Below are positions 60,909 to 64,000 of a stretch of 64,000 nt of DNA, piece after piece. The notes below the pieces were generated by a model. The model was not told where the DNA came from. It did no database searches and saw nothing but the letters and a program-made list of their open reading frames with translations. This stretch comes from Actinokineospora terrae (GTDB taxonomy: Bacteria; Actinomycetota; Actinomycetes; Mycobacteriales; Pseudonocardiaceae), in assembly GCF_900111175.1 (NCBI RefSeq), contig NZ_FOGI01000003.1, positions 428,891-492,890 of the forward strand. The letters run 5' to 3'. The stretch's first letter is position 1. Each line of letters opens with the position of its first letter. Position numbers and translations under genes: made by a program.

Positions 60909-62108
60909 TCAGGCGATGTCGACCAGCGCGGTGAGCAGCCGGTCCACATCGGACACATCGGTGTACGGCGCGATCCCGGCCCGGACCGCGCCGGTGTCCT
61001 CGATGCCGAGCAGGCGTGCGCACTCGATGGCGTAGAAGTGGCTGGCGGGGGCGTTGACGCCCGCCAGGGCCAGCCGCTCGTAGACGGTGGCTGGCGCGAT
61101 TCCGTCTACAGTGAACAGGACGGTGGCTGTCCTGGCGCGCTGCGGATCGCCGTAGACCAAGACGTCGGGCAGGGCGCGAAGACCCATCTCCAACCGGTCG
61201 AGCAGGGCGGCCTCGTGCTCGTGCAGCGCGGCCAGCGACCGGGTCAGCCGTTCGCGGCGGGTCCCGTCGCCGGGCACCAGGTTGGCCATGAACTCGATCG
61301 CCGCGGTGCTGCCCGCCAGCAGCTCGTAGGGCAGGGTGCCCAACTCGAACCGCTCCGGGACGGCGTCGGAGGACGGCAGCAGCTTGTCCGGCCGGATCGT
61401 CTCCAGCAGCTCGGGGTCGGCGACGACGGTGCCCATGTGCGGGCCGAGGAACTTGTACTGGGAGCAGGCGTAGAAGTCCGCGCCGAGCGCCTTGACGTCG
61501 ACCAGCGCGTGCGGGGTGTGGTGGACGCCGTCGACGTAGGTCAGCGCACCGGCGGCGCGGGCGGCGGCGGTGATGGCCGGGATGTCGGGCTGGGTGCCGA
61601 GCAGGTTCGACGCGGCGGTGACCGCGACCAGCCGGGTCCTCGGGGTGAGCAGGTCGGTGATCGCCTCGACCGGCAGCACCCCGGTCTCGCGGTCGAAACC
61701 GGCCCACCGGACCGTGGCGCCGACCGCGGCCGCCACCTGCACCCAGGGCCGGATGTTGGCGTCGTGGTCGAGCCTGGTCACCACGACCTCGTCGCCCGGG
61801 CCCCAGTCCTTGGCCAGGGCGCGGGCGAGGTCGTAGGTCAGCTGGGTCATGCTGCGCCCGAACACCACCCCCCGCGGCTGGGCGCCGAGCAGGTCGGCGA
61901 CCGCCTGCCTGGCGTCGGTGACGACGAGGTCGGCCCGCCGCTCGGCCGCCGTCACCCGCCCCCGGTTGGCGACGGCGGCGACCATCACCGCGGCCACCGC
62001 CTCCGCCACGTCCACGGGCACCTGCGAGCCGCCCGGCCCGTCGAAGTGCGCCGCACCCTCGGCCAGCGCGGGGAACCTCGCCCGCACCGCCGCCACGTCG
62101 TAAGTCAT
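60909..62108 (-). CDS. Class V aminotransferase, cysteine desulfurase-like
   Basis: The ATG at 62108 (MTYDVAAVRARFPAL) gives 399 residues. It is a type I-fold PLP enzyme with AHFDGPGGSQVP, VVTRLDHDANIRPW, DGVHHTPHALVDVK and the PLP-Lys context YACSQYKFLGPHMG. It matches the cysteine-desulfurase-like subgroup in which the catalytic Cys loop of true desulfurases is not obvious, so transamination or lyase activity is as likely. No Fe-S assembly gene is nearby. It is a stand-alone gene. Confidence 0.88.
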   Translation of the reverse strand: MTYDVAAVRARFPALAEGAAHFDGPGGSQVPVDVAEAVAAVMVAAVANRGRVTAAERRADLVVTDARQAVADLLGAQPRGVVFGRSMTQLTYDLARALAKDWGPGDEVVVTRLDHDANIRPWVQVAAAVGATVRWAGFDRETGVLPVEAITDLLTPRTRLVAVTAASNLLGTQPDIPAITAAARAAGALTYVDGVHHTPHALVDVKALGADFYACSQYKFLGPHMGTVVADPELLETIRPDKLLPSSDAVPERFELGTLPYELLAGSTAAIEFMANLVPGDGTRRERLTRSLAALHEHEAALLDRLEMGLRALPDVLVYGDPQRARTATVLFTVDGIAPATVYERLALAGVNAPASHFYAIECARLLGIEDTGAVRAGIAPYTDVSDVDRLLTALVDIA

Positions 62109-62224
62109 CCCATGACTGAGCACACCCCCGAGCGTAGGTGCCGGGCGTTCCGCAGTGCGGGAAGAGTGACCAGGCCCTTTGACGCGGCCATCCGGGGGTG
62201 TCACGGTGGCGCAAGGCACTTACT

Positions 62225-62296
62225 GGCGAGGTGACCGAGTGGCTCAGGTAGCGGCCTGCAAAGCCGTGCACGCGGGTTCGAATCCCGTCCTCGCCT
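62225..62296 (+). tRNA. tRNA-Cys (anticodon GCA)
   Basis: The acceptor stem GGCGAGG (62225-62231) pairs with CCTCGCC (62289-62295), with discriminator T at 62296 as expected for tRNA-Cys. The anticodon stem GCGGC/GCCGT encloses the loop CTGCAAA with anticodon GCA. The T arm GCGGG-TTCGAAT-CCCGT is canonical. CCA is not encoded. Confidence 0.97.
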
Positions 62297-62345
62297 CTGT
62301 CGTGACCCCGCACGACCAGCTGGACCAGCACAAGGAGCACGTGCA

Positions 62346-62906
62346 GTGACCACCGCCATCCACATCCCCGGGTACCTGGCAGGCACCTGGGACATCGACC
62401 CCATTCACTCGGACGTGTCGTTCGTGGTGCGCCACCTGGGCCTGGCCCGCTACCGGCGCAGCTTCGAGCGCTTCAGCGGCGTCATCGTGACCGCCGAGGA
62501 CCCGTTCGCCTCCACCGTCACCGCCGAGATCGACACCGCGTCGTTCGACACCGGCCTCGACGTGTTCAACCGGCACCTGCTCGGCTCCGACTTCCTCGAC
62601 GTCGAGACGCACCCGACGGCCACCCTGGTGTCCACCGGCCTGCGCCAGCACGGCGACGACTACCAGCTCGACGTCGACCTCACCCTGCTGGGCACCACCC
62701 GCCCGGTCACCCTCGACGTCGAGGCCCTCGGCTTCGGCATCGGCATCGACGGCGCCCAGAAGACCGCGTTCTCCGCCGCCACCACCATCAGCCGCGCCGA
62801 CTTCGGCCTGACCTACCAGTCCACCCTCGCCAACGGCAACTTCGTGATCAGCGACGAGGTGCGCGTCCTGGTGGAGATCGAGGCTGTCCTGCGCAAGGAA
62901 GGGTGA
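62346..62906 (+). CDS. YceI family protein
   Basis: GTG start with AAGGAG upstream. The 186-residue protein is the lipocalin-like YceI beta-barrel: WDIDPIHSDVSFVVRHLG at the start, a central FASTVTAEIDTASFDTG, GSDFLDVETHPTATLVST, and the C-terminal FGLTYQSTLANGNFVISDEV. YceI proteins bind isoprenoid-like lipids such as octaprenyl compounds. There is no signal peptide, so it is cytoplasmic, as in many actinobacteria. It starts 50 bp after tRNA-Cys. Confidence 0.95.
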   Translation: MTTAIHIPGYLAGTWDIDPIHSDVSFVVRHLGLARYRRSFERFSGVIVTAEDPFASTVTAEIDTASFDTGLDVFNRHLLGSDFLDVETHPTATLVSTGLRQHGDDYQLDVDLTLLGTTRPVTLDVEALGFGIGIDGAQKTAFSAATTISRADFGLTYQSTLANGNFVISDEVRVLVEIEAVLRKEG

Positions 62907-62926
62907 CCCCGGCGTAAAGTGGCCCC

Positions 62927-63325
62927 ATGGGGACGGGTCGGGAGGCCAACATCAGGGTCGGCACCTCCGAACGCGAGCAGGCCGTGGCCGCACTGGCCGA
63001 CCACCTCGCCAACGGACGCCTCGACCTGACCGAGTACGAACAACGCGTCACCGCGGCGGCCGCCGCCCGCACCAGAGCGGACCTCTTGACGCTGTTCGAC
63101 GACCTCCCCGAACCTGGGCCGTTTGTGGCTGCTGCCGTGGCCGTGGTGCCTCGGGCTGACGACCCGCTACTGGAACGGCCGGCTCCTCGGCGCAACACCC
63201 GGGGGCTGGCCGTTTTCCTTGGGGTGGCGGCGGTGAGCACGCTGGTGGTGGTCGCGGTGACGGCTACTTGGTGGGCGTTGGCGCCGTTGGCTGTGATGGC
63301 GTTGATTCTGGTGTTCGCTTCGTAG
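62927..63325 (+). CDS. DUF1707 family membrane-anchored protein
   Basis: ATG start 20 bp after the YceI stop. The 132-residue protein has the SHOCT-like DUF1707 domain at the N-terminus (IRVGTSEREQAVAALADHL, GRLDLTEYEQRV, LFDDLP), then a linker and one or two C-terminal transmembrane helices (LAVFLGVAAVSTLVVVAVTA, WWALAPLAVMALILVFA). Function unknown; such proteins are widespread in actinobacteria, often as possible anti-sigma or envelope proteins. Confidence 0.9.
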   Translation: MGTGREANIRVGTSEREQAVAALADHLANGRLDLTEYEQRVTAAAAARTRADLLTLFDDLPEPGPFVAAAVAVVPRADDPLLERPAPRRNTRGLAVFLGVAAVSTLVVVAVTATWWALAPLAVMALILVFAS

Positions 63326-63516
63326 GGGCGGTTGTCCACAGGGTGGTTGTTTGGCCTGGGCGTTTTGTCGGCCTCTGCCGGTAGGCTGTATATCGGGGGC
63401 TGCTCTGGGCGGTTTGATCTTGAGCTGAGGGGTGTTCCTGCTCTCGTGCTCGCCTGCGGCGTCGACGATTAACGGCTCGCCTTCGGCATTGCGTTGGGGC
63501 GCGAGTTTCGAGCTGT

Positions 63517-63661
63517 GCTCGATGGGGTGGACTTGTTTTGCGTGGGGCCCCGGCAGTACCCGTGGCAGGACCACAAAGCAGGGGCCGAAAAGCAGGCCCT
63601 GCCGCGTGGACGACGCTACGGGCACTGCTCCCCCACGCAAAACAAGTCCACCCCATCGAGC
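63517..63661. repeat. 31-bp perfect inverted repeat bounding a 145-bp element
   Basis: GCTCGATGGGG...TGGGG (63517-63547) is repeated in inverse at 63631-63661 without a mismatch. The 83-bp interior pairs further: CAGTACCCGT against ACGGGCACTG with one mismatch, and GCAGGGGCC against GGCCCTGC. The whole element can fold into a long hairpin. It may be a MITE-like element or a structured RNA. Confidence 0.85.
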
Positions 63662-63692
63662 CGGCTTGGCACCAGCGACCCCGAGGAGCGCT

Positions 63693-63800
63693 TGTGGGCC
63701 AACGTTGTTTGCGGGCGTGTGGGCCAACGTCTGAGAGGGGCGCGTTCGGACCAACGCCTGTGAGGGGTGCGTTTCGGCCAACGTCTGTGAAGGCCGGGTG
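63693..63800 (+). repeat. Degenerate direct repeats with core CCAACG
   Basis: Four copies of about 24-30 bp share (T/C)GG(G)CCAACGtctgtgaGGGG...: cores at about 63699, 63724, 63751 and 63778. They diverge mostly in the middle. Function unknown. Confidence 0.65.
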
Positions 63801-64000
63801 GAGATCATCGTCGCCAAGTCCACCAGCTCGGATCAGCCGCTTTGAGCCGACGATCCTCCAGCGCAGGGACCTGTCCACAACCCCGTCAACCATCCACAAC
63901 CCCCAGCCAAGCCCTATTGACAGATCGTCCTGGTCGATAGGTTCAGAGATGGGGCCCCGGGCCCCGGGAGGGTGGGCCCCCGGAGCAGAGTTGATCTTGA

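Larger units (their letters stand above)
63326..64000. other. Non-coding, repeat-rich right end
   Basis: No supported gene in 675 bp. Reading frames here on both strands lack actinomycete third-position bias and ribosome sites. The stretch holds a 31-bp inverted repeat (63517-63661), degenerate ~26-bp direct repeats (63693-63800) and the octamer GATCTTGA at 63415 and again at the window end. Confidence 0.6.

Noticed and set aside
62225..62296. tRNA-Cys as an integration site of a mobile element.
   Set aside because: No integrase gene or repeated tRNA 3' end was found nearby; the flanking genes are ordinary chromosomal ones.
63167..63899. Minus-strand frames of about 210 codons at the right end, with repeated peptide patterns.
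   Set aside because: They run antisense through the DUF1707 gene and through inverted repeats; no start site or domain supports them.

Overview
The window is very GC-rich, dense actinomycete DNA. It uses many GTG starts and strong third-position GC. Its gene content (modular type I polyketide synthase, LAL regulators, calerythrin-like EF-hand protein, family 2B encapsulins, many translationally coupled accessory genes) suggests a filamentous actinobacterium, most likely of the Pseudonocardiaceae type. The genus cannot be fixed from the sequence alone.

Region 1 (1-29.9 kb) is one end of a modular polyketide cluster. A P450 and two type I PKS genes run leftward. The complete PKS (5061 aa) holds three extension modules: KS-AT-DH-ER-KR-ACP, KS-AT-KR-ACP and KS-AT-DH-KR-ACP. 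The second PKS is cut by the window edge after KS-AT and the start of a KR. No loading module or chain-terminating TE lies in the window. Around them are a broken type II thioesterase (nucleophile Ser replaced by Gly, C-terminus frameshifted and duplicated downstream), an intact type II thioesterase, two LAL (LuxR-type) regulators, two small membrane proteins and a DprE2-like reductase. A shared TAGGGG-TTG element abuts the probable -35 of the P450, PKS and both TE promoters, and is a candidate LAL operator.

Region 2 (30-35.7 kb) encodes a two-shell family 2B encapsulin operon: two HK97-fold shell proteins with cyclic-nucleotide-binding domains, followed by a polyprenyl diphosphate synthase, the expected cargo. 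Region 3 (35-49.7 kb) has two divergent, tightly coupled operons. Leftward: two DegT/DnrJ/EryC1 aminotransferases, a UbiA prenyltransferase, an FAD amine-oxidase-like enzyme, a methyltransferase, an adenylating enzyme and a DUF1990 protein. Rightward: Gfo/Idh dehydrogenase, TIM-barrel isomerase, M20 hydrolase, Ldh-type oxidoreductase, second Gfo/Idh, an unknown small protein and an FAD monooxygenase. A nucleotide-sugar 6-dehydrogenase follows convergently. Together with the encapsulated isoprenoid synthase this looks like an undescribed pathway to a prenylated amino-sugar or aminocyclitol-type molecule. That reading is inference.

Region 4 (51-64 kb) is mostly housekeeping or generic accessory genes: a secreted protein, DUF3050, a calerythrin-like protein with a clear terminator, an Ada/AlkA repair protein, a PEP-mutase/isocitrate-lyase family enzyme with an overlapping antisense TetR gene, an MT0933-like antitoxin, an ABC-F protein with an esterase, a secreted S1 protease, a class V aminotransferase, tRNA-Cys(GCA), YceI and a DUF1707 protein. 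The right end (63.3-64 kb) is non-coding and holds a 31-bp perfect inverted repeat and degenerate direct repeats.
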